From contig NZ_LMUQ01000052.1 in NCBI RefSeq assembly GCF_009765865.1, forward strand, positions 156,864-220,863: 64,000 bases of DNA, read 5' to 3'. Positions within the stretch are counted from its first letter, which is position 1. Each line of letters starts with the position of its first letter. A program made the position numbers and the translations under genes. The notes below the pieces were generated by a model that worked only from the letters and a program-made list of their open reading frames with translations, was not told the origin of the DNA and ran no database searches. Source of the DNA: Acidisoma sp. L85. GTDB taxonomy: Bacteria > Pseudomonadota > Alphaproteobacteria > Acetobacterales > Acetobacteraceae. Positions 1-9,052 of this stretch are shown here, piece by piece.

Positions 1-1
1 A

Positions 2-565
2 TCCGGCGCCGTATCGGTGGCGGGGGGTTCGGGCGATTCAACCATGTTTGGCGGGACGGGCGCGGCGTCCAGCTATCTCCGCGCGGGTAGTGGCAACAGC
101 ACGCTTCTCGGCGGTTCCGGTACTGGCGCATCGACGCTCATCGGCAATGGCAACGTGGTGGAGTTTGCCCGAGGGAGCGGCCCCACCACATTCATCGCCG
201 GTGCGGGACATTCGATTATTGACGGCGCCACGGGCTCGGGCCAGGAGCTCGTTTTCACCAGTGTCGCCGGCAAGGATGCCAGCGCGCTGATCGCCTTGAA
301 CAATGCGGCCGACACGGTGGTGGGCGGCACGGGCAATTCGACGGTGATCGGCGGCAATGGCCCGGACTTATATGCCTTCATCGCCGGTCATGCCGGCGGT
401 TCGGAGACGATCTTTGGCCTGAAGCCCAACGACGCGATATTGTTCGGCGGGTACAGCAAGAATCCGATCGCCAGCGAGACGGTGAGCCACGGCAGCGACG
501 CGATTAAACTCAGTGACGGCACGACGATCACGTTGATCGGGATCGACCATAAGCTCTTCAGCTAG
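2..565 (+). CDS. Glycine-rich repeat protein, C-terminal part (partial)
   Basis: The reading frame is open from the left edge, so the N-terminus lies outside the window and an internal GTG at 17 need not be the start. About 187 residues are visible. The first ~120 are imperfect repeats of the form G-G-(S/T)-G-x-S-T-x-(I/L)-G, resembling RTX-like or beta-strand repeat exoproteins. The last ~65 residues are non-repetitive (GSETIFGLKPNDAILFGG, then a DGTTITLIGI strand), as in C-terminal secretion regions of such proteins. The canonical RTX nonapeptide GGxGxDxUx is not well kept because Ser/Thr replaces Asp, so calcium binding is doubtful. The next gene is a surface-glycan enzyme, which fits an exported or adhesive role. 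That role is inferred from repeat type and context. Confidence 0.7.
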   Translation, partial: SGAVSVAGGSGDSTMFGGTGAASSYLRAGSGNSTLLGGSGTGASTLIGNGNVVEFARGSGPTTFIAGAGHSIIDGATGSGQELVFTSVAGKDASALIALNNAADTVVGGTGNSTVIGGNGPDLYAFIAGHAGGSETIFGLKPNDAILFGGYSKNPIASETVSHGSDAIKLSDGTTITLIGIDHKLFS

Positions 566-670
566 CGATTCGAAGGGAGCGCCCGGCCGACGATCTTCTG
601 CGGCAAGCGGAGCACGACTGAGAAGATCGGCGCCAGATGAGCGTGCCGCGCGAGCGGTCAAAGGGGTTTG

Positions 671-3600
671 ATGTCTGATTTCCTGGCACTCCTCGTTCAA
701 GCCGGCCGTGAGCCAGGCTTTGCCGAACCGGTTGGCGAGGACAGCGACGAACCATCGGACAAACTCATTCGCCTGAGCCAGCTGGCATTCCTGGCTGAGA
801 CCGGTCTTTTCGACCTGGATTACTATGCATCCAGTTATCCGGATGTCGCGCAAACTCAAATCAGCGTATTCGAGCATTTCTTCGACCATGGATATCTCGA
901 GGGACGCCGGCCAAATCCATATTTCGACACGGCGTGGTACCTGAGCGAAAATGAAGATGTTCGTGACTCCGGGCGGCAGCCACTGCTTCACTATGCGCTC
1001 TATGGTGACAAAGGCGGGCTCTCGCCGAGTGCCGTTTTCAACCCCGCGTGGTACCGCAAGCACTACAAGCTGAAAGACGACGAGCTGGCGCTGAGCCACT
1101 TCCTCAGAAACAGGAAAACCGGCAGCTATAGTCCGAATTCGGATTTTGACATTGAATATTATCTGAAACACAACCCCGACGTGGCGGCAGCGCCAGACAT
1201 CGATCCCTTCGAGCATTTTTGGCTTTGGGGCTATCGCGAGGCGCGGAATCCATCCGCCCAATTCGATGTAAAGTTCTATGCGGACCGCTATCTGAGCGGC
1301 GACCTCTCCGAAAATCCGTTCCTCCACTACCTTCGGCATCGCGGCGAACCCGGCATCCATGGCCGGATGCTCGATGATGAGATCACGCTACACAGAGAAC
1401 TGAAGCGTTTCGCAAGGCCCGGCAGCCATTTCGAGGAGCATCGGCCTCTGCCGCGGTCGGCCCGCCGGCACGCGAAGGTTCTAGCCTACTATCTGCCGCA
1501 GTTTCACCTCTTCCCCGAAAATGAGCTGTGGTGGGGAAAGGGATTTACGGAATGGACGAATATCGCGCGAGGCTCCTCCCGCTTCAAGGGGCACTATCAG
1601 CCTAGAATTCCGCGTGATCTCGGATTCTACACCCTGGACAACGACGACATCATGCGGCGCCAGGCCAGGCTGGCCCAGGAAAGCGGCATTTTTGGCTTCG
1701 TGTTCTATTATTACTGGTTCAACGGCAAGCGGCTGATGGAGCAGCCGGTCGAGCGCTTCCTCAAGGATGCGGCAAACGACATGCCCTTCTGCTTGATGTG
1801 GGCGAATGAAAATTGGACCCGCCGATGGGATGGCGCGGAAAGCGACGTGCTCATCTCGCAAGACTATCTCGCCGATGATGACGAGCGCATGGTGGCGGAG
1901 TTCTCGCGTCATTTCAGGGATCCGCGCTATATCCGCATAGCGGAACGCCCACTCCTCATGATCTATCGGCCTCAGCTGATACCAAACGCGGCCTCGACCA
2001 TCCTGCGATGGCGAGACATGTTCCGGGTGCGGTTCGACGAAAATCCGATCATCATAATGGCACAGAGTTTCGGTGACACTGACCCGGCGGCTTTCGGGCT
2101 CGACGGTGCGATCGAGTTCCCGCCACATAAGCTCACCCAACACCTCAAGCCGGCGAATCTCGAGGTTGAGCTTCTGGACCAGGAGTTCTCCGGCAAAGTC
2201 TACCACTACGAGCAGGTCGTGGAGACTTCTCTGGGCGAGGCCGCGCCCCCCTATCCATTGATCAAAACCGCTGTGCCCAGTTGGGACAATGATGCCCGGC
2301 GCCAGGGCCATGGCCTGATAATGACCGGATCCACGCCGCAAAAATATGAGGCCTGGATCACTCAGCTCATCCAGCGCTCGAAGCGGCAGTCATTCTTTGG
2401 CGAGCCCATCATCTGCATCAATGCCTGGAACGAGTGGTGCGAAGGCGCCTATCTCGAGCCTGACCTTCACTTTGGCTCGGCCTATCTCAATGCGACAGCC
2501 CGCGCGGTGGCCGGCGCGTCACGCAACACCGCGGCCCCGCGACTAGTGCTGATCGGGCATGATGCCTTTCCGGGCGGCGCGCAAATGCTGTTGCTGAATA
2601 TCGGCAAGACCCTTCGGCGCAGCTTCGGCGTCGATATCCACGTCATCCTCCTTGCGGGCGGCCAGCTCGAAGAGGCCTATCGGGCCGCCGGGCCTCTCTC
2701 GGTCTGCGCCAGTGACGGAGCACTCAGCGCGCGCCTCGAATCCCTGGCGAGGTCCGGATTCACGAGCGCGATCATAAACACCTCGGCGGCGGCACGGGTT
2801 GTCGGATTTGTGCGAGCGGTGGAGATGGATCCCGTGGTTCTCATCCATGAGCTTCCCCGGATCATGCGCGAAAAGCACCTGATTGCCGGCGCGAAAGCCG
2901 CCTTGGACGAGGCCCGCTACATCGTCTTTCCTTCTCCCTTCGTGCGCGATGAGGTTCTACGGGAACTCGACAACCGTGTGACCGACCGTATCCTTGTTCA
3001 GCCACAGGGGCTTTATCGCGGCATGGTCAGGCGCCCCGCGCTTGGGCAATCAATTCGCCAGGAGCTCGGCCTTCGCGAAGGCGACAAGCTTGTCATCGGC
3101 GCTGGCTATGCGGATCTGCGAAAGGGCTTCGATCTTTTCTTGCAACTGTGGCGCCAGTTGAGAGGGGCTCCGGAAACAACAAGGATTCACCTCGCCTGGG
3201 CCGGTGCCATTGATCCGGGCCTCGCCGAATGGCTATCCCTGGAGATCGCGGACGCCATCGCGACAGGATCATTTCACCACATGGGCTACCGGGAGGACAT
3301 GGAGGCTATTTTCTCCGCCGCCGACGCCTTTGCCCTGACCTCCCGGGAAGACCCCTTTCCATCCGTCGTGCTTGAAGCAATCAGCATGGGAATTCCGGTC
3401 GCGGCTTTCGATCGCTCCGGCGGAATTCCGGATATGCTGAGGGATCTGGGGGATGGCGATGTCGTGCCGCACGGTGATGTGGGCGCTTTGGCCACCGCGA
3501 TCCTGGCGTCACTGGCGGATGAGCCGACTGACGAGAAGCGATCGAACCGGCGCGCCGCGGTTTCCAGGCAATTCGCCTTTCGTCCTTATGTTCAACGATT

Positions 3601-4528
3601 GCTCGCACTTGCCGCACCTGATTTGCACTCCCTTTCTGTCGCGGTGCCGAACTACAATTACAGCCGATATTTGCCTGATCGCCTGAGCTCCATCTTCAAT
3701 CAGTCGCACCCTGTTCACGAGATCATCGTGCTCGATGATCACTCCTCCGACGACAGTCTCCAGGTTATTCCTCGGATAGCCGACGAGTGGGACCGTGAAA
3801 TTCGCGTGATGGAGAATTCCGCGAACTCGGGTTCGGTATTCTCCCAGTGGCGAAAGGCGGCCGAGGCGGCCACCGGCGAGTATCTATGGATCGCCGAGGC
3901 CGATGACGTGTCTGAGCCCGACTTTGCCGCCCGCGCTCTGGCGCTTCTCAACGACGATCCCTCCATCTGCTTTGCGTTCAGCGATTCCCGCTCGGTGAAA
4001 GGCGACGGATCCGACCAATGGGCGGATTACAAGGCTTACTATGCAACCGTCGAGCCCTCCGCGCTCACGAATACGGAGATTTTCGATGCAGCCGAATTCG
4101 TTGAGAGAATGCTGTCGGTCAAGAATCTCATCCTCAACGCGAGCGCGGTCGTCTGGCGGCGCGAGGCATTGCTTCGCGCTTTGGCATCATGCCAGGCTGA
4201 ACTGCTGGCCTTCAAGATGGCTGGGGACTGGCGTCTTTACCTGGAGGCACTGTCATTTCCAGGAGCACGCGTGGCTTATGAAGCGCTGCCGCTCAATGTC
4301 CATAGACGGCATGGTGACAGCGTAACGCATGCCCTCGACGCTGAGCAGCATATTCGAGAGATCGCCTCCTGCCATCGTTTTCTCAACAAGAGCTTCAATT
4401 CCCCTTTGCAAGTTCGTCAGGCGCAAGGGTCTTACCTGGTGGAAGTCTCGCGGCAACTGGGGGTGACAAAGGCGACACCCGTGGCACGCAGGACGAGATC
4501 GAAAACCTGGCTTGCGAAGCGAGGTTGA
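671..4528 (+). CDS. Multidomain glycan enzyme: NPDVA repeats, WbsX/GH99-like, GT4, GT2
   Basis: This 1285-residue protein starts at the ATG at 671; a TTG directly before it is less likely. Residues ~38-230 carry four or five short repeats of the type FDxxYYxxxYPDVA...FEHFxxxGYxEGRxPN. Residues ~266-605 are a WbsX/GH99-like domain, with YYLPQFHLFPENELWWGKGF near the start and INAWNEWCEGAYLEPD near the end. Residues ~625-960 resemble a GT-B group-1 glycosyltransferase (YADLRKGFDLF, then EDPFPSVVLEAISMGIPVAA). Residues ~985-1220 are a GT-A family-2 transferase, with VPNYNYSRYL and a DDHSSDDS segment for nucleotide-sugar binding. There is no signal peptide, so it probably acts in the cytoplasm on lipopolysaccharide or exopolysaccharide repeat units. 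Fusing three glycan-active modules suggests that one protein makes several consecutive linkages. The acceptor and sugars cannot be deduced. Confidence 0.9.
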   Translation: MSDFLALLVQAGREPGFAEPVGEDSDEPSDKLIRLSQLAFLAETGLFDLDYYASSYPDVAQTQISVFEHFFDHGYLEGRRPNPYFDTAWYLSENEDVRDSGRQPLLHYALYGDKGGLSPSAVFNPAWYRKHYKLKDDELALSHFLRNRKTGSYSPNSDFDIEYYLKHNPDVAAAPDIDPFEHFWLWGYREARNPSAQFDVKFYADRYLSGDLSENPFLHYLRHRGEPGIHGRMLDDEITLHRELKRFARPGSHFEEHRPLPRSARRHAKVLAYYLPQFHLFPENELWWGKGFTEWTNIARGSSRFKGHYQPRIPRDLGFYTLDNDDIMRRQARLAQESGIFGFVFYYYWFNGKRLMEQPVERFLKDAANDMPFCLMWANENWTRRWDGAESDVLISQDYLADDDERMVAEFSRHFRDPRYIRIAERPLLMIYRPQLIPNAASTILRWRDMFRVRFDENPIIIMAQSFGDTDPAAFGLDGAIEFPPHKLTQHLKPANLEVELLDQEFSGKVYHYEQVVETSLGEAAPPYPLIKTAVPSWDNDARRQGHGLIMTGSTPQKYEAWITQLIQRSKRQSFFGEPIICINAWNEWCEGAYLEPDLHFGSAYLNATARAVAGASRNTAAPRLVLIGHDAFPGGAQMLLLNIGKTLRRSFGVDIHVILLAGGQLEEAYRAAGPLSVCASDGALSARLESLARSGFTSAIINTSAAARVVGFVRAVEMDPVVLIHELPRIMREKHLIAGAKAALDEARYIVFPSPFVRDEVLRELDNRVTDRILVQPQGLYRGMVRRPALGQSIRQELGLREGDKLVIGAGYADLRKGFDLFLQLWRQLRGAPETTRIHLAWAGAIDPGLAEWLSLEIADAIATGSFHHMGYREDMEAIFSAADAFALTSREDPFPSVVLEAISMGIPVAAFDRSGGIPDMLRDLGDGDVVPHGDVGALATAILASLADEPTDEKRSNRRAAVSRQFAFRPYVQRLLALAAPDLHSLSVAVPNYNYSRYLPDRLSSIFNQSHPVHEIIVLDDHSSDDSLQVIPRIADEWDREIRVMENSANSGSVFSQWRKAAEAATGEYLWIAEADDVSEPDFAARALALLNDDPSICFAFSDSRSVKGDGSDQWADYKAYYATVEPSALTNTEIFDAAEFVERMLSVKNLILNASAVVWRREALLRALASCQAELLAFKMAGDWRLYLEALSFPGARVAYEALPLNVHRRHGDSVTHALDAEQHIREIASCHRFLNKSFNSPLQVRQAQGSYLVEVSRQLGVTKATPVARRTRSKTWLAKRG

Positions 4529-4667
4529 ATGCGACGTAGTTAAACTCCCGTAGCACGCCGGCCGATGAGTTATCAGTATGGGGTAGTTCAGGTTTGGTTG
4601 TTGTCGTGATATGAACTAGCGGAACCCAAATCGGTGCCTGGATGCGCCATAGGCTTAGGAGGAAAGC

Positions 4668-5111
4668 ATGTATATTCCGCCGTTCGACTCCCTTTTGAAG
4701 GCACTCGGAGCCACGCGGAAAGAGTTCAATCGCGTGGACCAGATCACCTTGCCTGTTCCATTGCTTAAAATCTTATTGCAGATGGCCAATGCCGCCTCGG
4801 ACTTCAACGAGATCGGCTATCTCCGAGAGAATCCTGACATCGCGGCCGCCGTGAAGACAGGTGAGATCCAGAGTGCGAAGATGCACTACATCGGCTTCGG
4901 ATATTTCGAGGGCCGGCTAGGTGCGATTCCTGAAGTGGATGTCCCTTGGTATCTCGAGAGCAATCCCGATGTTGCCGATGCGGTCGAACAGCAGAAGGTT
5001 GGTTCCGCCTCCGAGCATTTCAATGTTGTTGGTGCCGGCGAAGGCAGAAGCCCGAGCAAAAAATATGAGACCGTGGCCGCGCAATGGAAGAAGGTCCTGG
5101 TCAGGGACTAG
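4668..5111 (+). CDS. Small protein of NPDVA-type repeats
   Basis: This 147-residue protein has a strong ribosome binding site, AGGAGG at 4657-4662. Its middle holds two repeats: IGYLRENPDIAAA...HYIGFGYFEGR, then VPWYLESNPDVADA...HFNVVGAGEGRSP. They match the repeats at the N-terminus of the large enzyme encoded upstream at 671. No signal peptide or membrane segment is seen. The repeat is known mainly as an accessory module attached to glycosyltransferases and surface proteins. A free-standing copy next to a fused copy suggests a partner or adaptor of the glycan machinery. No enzymatic function is assigned. The gene is probably real given its RBS, repeat conservation and position. Confidence 0.75.
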   Translation: MYIPPFDSLLKALGATRKEFNRVDQITLPVPLLKILLQMANAASDFNEIGYLRENPDIAAAVKTGEIQSAKMHYIGFGYFEGRLGAIPEVDVPWYLESNPDVADAVEQQKVGSASEHFNVVGAGEGRSPSKKYETVAAQWKKVLVRD

Positions 5112-5313
5112 AGCCTCGAAGCCGCGTCGCAACGCTTCGAAACGGGGTGACGCAGCGGATGGCAGAGACCGTCATGAAGCGGATGAATACGGTGCCTCGC
5201 CGGAATTCGCCCGCAGCATGATGGGACGCCATGGCACTCCAGGCAAAGCTCTCACCGGCTATGCCGGTACCATTTCATCGCGCCGATTCCGGGTTAACAA
5301 GGATGCCTGATCC

Positions 5314-5919
5314 ATGGCTGCTCTTACGAGAGCCGGCTTCGCCCTTCCAGCCGCGGCGGAAGATTTCTTGCGCAGCAGCGATGGGGCATTGCTCGCCGAA
5401 GATGTCGCTTGCTGGGCGCGATGGTACAAAACCGCCTCATGGTACGCTGGCCAGGGAATGCCGGTCACAGAGACAAACCTCCCTTTCCACCTGCAGGCTT
5501 TATTTCTGGCGCTCGCCGAGTTTCGGTCACTCTTCGACTACCGAACACTCGGCCGGGCGGCGGCAGGGCATCGCCAGCATCAGGAGACGCTACGGCGCGC
5601 CACCGAACTCTATATTTCCTCGCCCTCCATAGGCCCAAGGTTTCGTATTCAGCACGGGCAGAATACGTCCATCCTGGCAAATGAAATAGGTTCCGATTTC
5701 TGGATCAACCACAATGTCACGATCGGGTCCCACCGCGGCATTCCCAGCATCGGAAATAAAGTCACCATACGCACGGGGGCCGTTGTCGTCGGACCCATCA
5801 GGATTGGAGACAATATCGATATCACTGCCAACGCCGTGGTGGCAACCAATGTCCCTTCCGACACGATCGCCTTCGCGCCAAGCACAATATTCGTCCGCAA
5901 GGCACGCGCCAAACGCTAA
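5314..5919 (+). CDS. Serine-acetyltransferase-like hexapeptide-repeat protein
   Basis: The protein has 201 residues. The C-terminal ~80 residues form a left-handed beta-helix of hexapeptide repeats (IGSDFWINHNVTIGS, IGNKVTIRTGAVVVG, IGDNIDITANAVV), with a His in INHNVTIG placed like the catalytic His of CysE-type O-acetyltransferases. The N-terminal ~110 residues are helical and lack obvious CysE sequence. It is shorter than classical CysE (~270 residues) and sits in a glycan cluster, so acetylation of a sugar or polysaccharide is at least as likely as cysteine synthesis. Acetyl-CoA is the expected donor. The start is the ATG at 5314, and the annotation rests on the hexapeptide domain. Confidence 0.8.
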   Translation: MAALTRAGFALPAAAEDFLRSSDGALLAEDVACWARWYKTASWYAGQGMPVTETNLPFHLQALFLALAEFRSLFDYRTLGRAAAGHRQHQETLRRATELYISSPSIGPRFRIQHGQNTSILANEIGSDFWINHNVTIGSHRGIPSIGNKVTIRTGAVVVGPIRIGDNIDITANAVVATNVPSDTIAFAPSTIFVRKARAKR

Positions 5920-5984
5920 GTGAATCTCGCTACTTGTGGCGGCGGCTCGCATATCCCTATATCAGGGCTCAAACTCCGGTTGAC

Positions 5985-7544
5985 TTAACTCTCATCAGAT
6001 ATGCGTCCACGTCGACCATAGACAGCTTTCAAATCAATCTCTTGCTCGAGACGGCGGATTATCTCCTTCGTCCTTTTTCGTATGTTAGCGAGTTCTTCCT
6101 CAATTCCGGGCAGCGCGAGCAGCGATTGATAGTCCCTCTTCATGCGGCTGATCACTCTCGAATTTGGAGGATCGAAATTGCCCCGTTCATCATTGGCGCC
6201 CCAGTCGAAAAAGGATGAGAAGTCGAGAGTCGGACTGCTGATACCGGAAGATATCCTTCCGCGTGCTCGCTTGATCGCGAATTCCTCGAACGACTTGTTC
6301 CAATAGTGGTTTAATTGGCCACTGCCATAAGTTGGCTTAAGGAATAAAGCTGGCACCACGGGTTCGAGTTCGGAATCGACGCAAAAAGTGCCGGGAAACA
6401 GCGTCGGGTAATGTATATTCGACATTGAGAGGACGTCGGATAGCTTGACGAGACTCTTAACGTGTTTGTTGTGGATCGAGTAGATGAAACGCTCGGCCAC
6501 GAGGCCATCCGTCATCCTATATTCGTTCTCGCTCCCGAACCATTTCCAGTTGAAACTGACCGCGGAAGGCGTCTCGTCGCCAAACCGCTTCGAGAGTCTG
6601 GCAAAGAATCCGTTCATATCCAGAGTGGGCTCGCAGCGCGAGACGAAGAACTCGTCAACGTCTATATAGAAAACCCAGGAGAACTGACGGAGTTCGGGAA
6701 GCAGGTGAAGAGAGTGCTCGAAAACCTTCTTCTGGATCCTGGTGCCGTCGGAGACAGAGTTCCGGATAAGTGTTATGATTCCCAGTTGCGCCAGGCGCCG
6801 CAAAAGCTCATCCGAACCGTCCGTGTTGTCATTCGTGTAAATAAAAAACGCGTCGAATCCGAGAGAACGATGATGGGCAAGCCACTCAAGAATGGCTACG
6901 CCCTCGTTCCGCACGGACGTAACTACAGCAGCACGGCGCGTCGGCGGGATAGCGAGCTGGAGAGCAAAATTGGCCAGTCGCATTGGGGTCCAATCCGCCT
7001 CGTCGGCAGCGAGAAAATCTTCGACTGGCGGGCTCGCAATGATTTGTCGGGGGCGCGGAGATGTTCCAGCCTGGGGAAATCGAAGACCCAGAGTCCTTTT
7101 GAGATTTTCTACGAATACCTCGCCTTGCTGGTCGAGCACCTGAGGCATCTCGATTGAATTTCCCAGAAAGAGCCGTTCGATGAGATCTTTTATATGAGAA
7201 TAGTTCGCGTCTCGCCCAAAGGCATCCGCGGCCATTTCCGCTACTTCAACCTGCAGCCGCTCACGCGACAAAGTGAAGGGCCGCGTAACATAAAACCTCT
7301 CCAGCGCATTAAAGCTGCTGGCTCTGGAGACGGTCATAGACGGTTCTACCGCTTTTGCGGTCGCGGCCATTCCCGGTACAGCGGCAGGAATTTTGCCAGT
7401 TGCAGGATCGCGCGAAGCGCCAGGCCCGCCGAGAACCACGCTCGGTACCAGGCCGTTGGCCAGGTCGCCCTGAACCGAGCCACCGAGAAACCACCTGAGT
7501 GGATTCATCGCCGCTCGCAAGGATGGCTTCCCCGTCATCATCAT
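5985..7544 (-). CDS. Glycosyltransferase of the DUF23/GT92-like, GT2-related type
   Basis: This 519-residue protein is on the minus strand. Residues ~204-330 carry the core: AAVVTSVRNEGVAILEWLAH, then FIYTNDNTDGSDELL, then FYIDVDEFF with the metal-binding DxD at ~295-297. This pattern is typical of glycosyltransferases that begin with 'xKNEaxyLxEWlaxH' and use a GT-A fold. The N-terminal ~200 residues are not recognised. The C-terminus is rich in charged helices, ending around EIIRRLEQEIDLKAVYG. It lies 190 bp downstream of the dioxygenase-like gene on the same strand and may be co-transcribed with it. It probably decorates a surface polymer. No substrate can be assigned. Confidence 0.85.
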   Translation of the reverse strand: MMMTGKPSLRAAMNPLRWFLGGSVQGDLANGLVPSVVLGGPGASRDPATGKIPAAVPGMAATAKAVEPSMTVSRASSFNALERFYVTRPFTLSRERLQVEVAEMAADAFGRDANYSHIKDLIERLFLGNSIEMPQVLDQQGEVFVENLKRTLGLRFPQAGTSPRPRQIIASPPVEDFLAADEADWTPMRLANFALQLAIPPTRRAAVVTSVRNEGVAILEWLAHHRSLGFDAFFIYTNDNTDGSDELLRRLAQLGIITLIRNSVSDGTRIQKKVFEHSLHLLPELRQFSWVFYIDVDEFFVSRCEPTLDMNGFFARLSKRFGDETPSAVSFNWKWFGSENEYRMTDGLVAERFIYSIHNKHVKSLVKLSDVLSMSNIHYPTLFPGTFCVDSELEPVVPALFLKPTYGSGQLNHYWNKSFEEFAIKRARGRISSGISSPTLDFSSFFDWGANDERGNFDPPNSRVISRMKRDYQSLLALPGIEEELANIRKRTKEIIRRLEQEIDLKAVYGRRGRISDES

Positions 7545-7733
7545 AGGCCCCGCTCAACTGGCTCAGGACGAATGTTAGTTCATGACCGCTTCTCGCGCTA
7601 CCGCGCACGGCCTATGTGTTTCAAGGTCGGAACTCCGCCAGCTGCTATCTGGCAAGAGCGTTGCTCGCCCCGGCGATTTGTCCATCTTCGTTCGAATCCT
7701 GCCCGCCAAGTGCCTTGACAGCGCCTTCACGTG

Positions 7734-8744
7734 CTACGAAGCCGATCCGGAGTCGCCTCCGCCTTCCGTTTTCCTCGCGAAATGGTCCCGCCAACTCGGC
7801 AACTTCCCTTCCGCCTTGTTCCAGGGAAAATCCATGATCACTCCGCTGTGCCGTCGGATCACTCCGGTCGAGCCCTTTCCGTCCTGCGGGATCCACCTGG
7901 CCGGGTAATCATCCAAGCCTGTAAAATGAGTCACGTATGACTTCCGGGTCCGTCGATCGTCCCGTACGGTGGTGCCGGTATGGGGCATATTGCAATGCCA
8001 GATAAGCACATCACCCTTTTTTGGTAGAAAAATCTCGCGTTCGACATGAGCTTGAAGCAGCCGATCGTCTAGATACGCCGCGAACTCTCTCCCATTTCGC
8101 AATCGGGTCTTTTCGCGGCTGATGATGTCCCCTCCACCCCAATCGAAGAAGCCGGTGACCTCTGGGCGATGGGCTCCCGGATAATAGGCGAGCGGCCCCG
8201 CATCGGCATGCACGTCTTCGAGCGGAATCCAGGAGGCAGCCATATAGGCAAGACGGCGTTGCATATTGACGAAAGGGTAGTCGATGTGGGTCGACTGCTG
8301 ACTGCCCATCCAAAACGTCAAACTCTGCATTGGAGCAGCCGGCGAGCCGAAGACCGCCTGAAGGAATTCAGTTACTTCGCGAGTGAGGCTCAAATGCGCG
8401 GCGTGCAGAGAGTAAGTGTGCAGGTGATTGAACTTCACGCCGATCCCTTCGATGACCTCACGCGAGACAGCCTTGGACCAAGTCTGTTTGCCGCGAACTT
8501 CGATCGGAATTGCGTAGTCGTGAAAGTTCTCACGCAAATGGTCGACTTCAGCGATGAACTGATCGATCAGATCGAGTGGTACCACGTTGCGAAACACAAC
8601 GTATCCATTCTTACTCCAAAACCTAAGCTTTTCAGAGAGATCGAAGGATACAGGCTTGCTGTAGTTAAAGATAAAGGCGTCAACATTCGCATCCGCGCGG
8701 TCGATCCAAGGCATTTCCGCCGTCAGTTCATTCTGCTCGGTCAT
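7734..8744 (-). CDS. Phytanoyl-CoA dioxygenase (PhyH) family protein
   Basis: This 336-residue protein belongs to the Fe(II)/2-oxoglutarate oxygenase superfamily. The facial triad is visible as H153-x-D155 in STHIDYPF plus a distal His in WHCNMPHTG near residue 255. It is followed by basic residues (DDRRTRKS) suited to binding 2-oxoglutarate. AGPLAYYPGAHRP is the usual PhyH turn between the two metal-binding parts. Cytosolic, with no signal sequence. PhyH proteins hydroxylate diverse small molecules and lipids. Inside a glycan cluster this one may hydroxylate a lipid or sugar precursor, but that is inference. It is transcribed away from the TPR-protein gene and may lead the mRNA that includes the downstream glycosyltransferase. 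Confidence 0.85.
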   Translation of the reverse strand: MTEQNELTAEMPWIDRADANVDAFIFNYSKPVSFDLSEKLRFWSKNGYVVFRNVVPLDLIDQFIAEVDHLRENFHDYAIPIEVRGKQTWSKAVSREVIEGIGVKFNHLHTYSLHAAHLSLTREVTEFLQAVFGSPAAPMQSLTFWMGSQQSTHIDYPFVNMQRRLAYMAASWIPLEDVHADAGPLAYYPGAHRPEVTGFFDWGGGDIISREKTRLRNGREFAAYLDDRLLQAHVEREIFLPKKGDVLIWHCNMPHTGTTVRDDRRTRKSYVTHFTGLDDYPARWIPQDGKGSTGVIRRHSGVIMDFPWNKAEGKLPSWRDHFARKTEGGGDSGSAS

Positions 8745-9052
8745 CTGGCGCTACCCCATACCTAGCTCCGCAAAGGCCCCACTTTGCATAGGCTAACAAC
8801 GCCATATCGCATTCACAATGTCTCCTACAACTTAGTAGACCTGGACCATCCACGCCTTATGCCAATGTGCAGCTTGAAATTTCTCTGTGACTGCGGAATG
8901 ATCGCCGGTTGAAGCGTTTTGCACAGGCCGCGCCGATGATCGTCCCAAACACCATCGTCATCCGCCGATTTCCGGACGAGTCCTCGTGTAACAAGCGTCG
9001 GTTTGCCGCTTCCGTCTTGGGGAAAGTCGCGCTGAGCCACGGAGTGAGCTAG
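8745..9052. other. Divergent intergenic region, 308 bp
   Basis: This gap separates the minus-strand PhyH gene from the plus-strand TPR-protein gene, so it should carry promoters for both. I see no clear -35/-10 pair, palindrome or terminator. A ribosome binding site, GGAG at 9041-9044, lies eight bases before the ATG at 9053. An open minus-strand frame here shows no family motif and was not called. Confidence 0.4.

Noticed and set aside
368-1360. Long minus-strand open frame opposite the large glycan enzyme
   Set aside because: It has no family motif and overlaps the start of a gene with clear domains; it is a mirror frame of GC-rich coding DNA.
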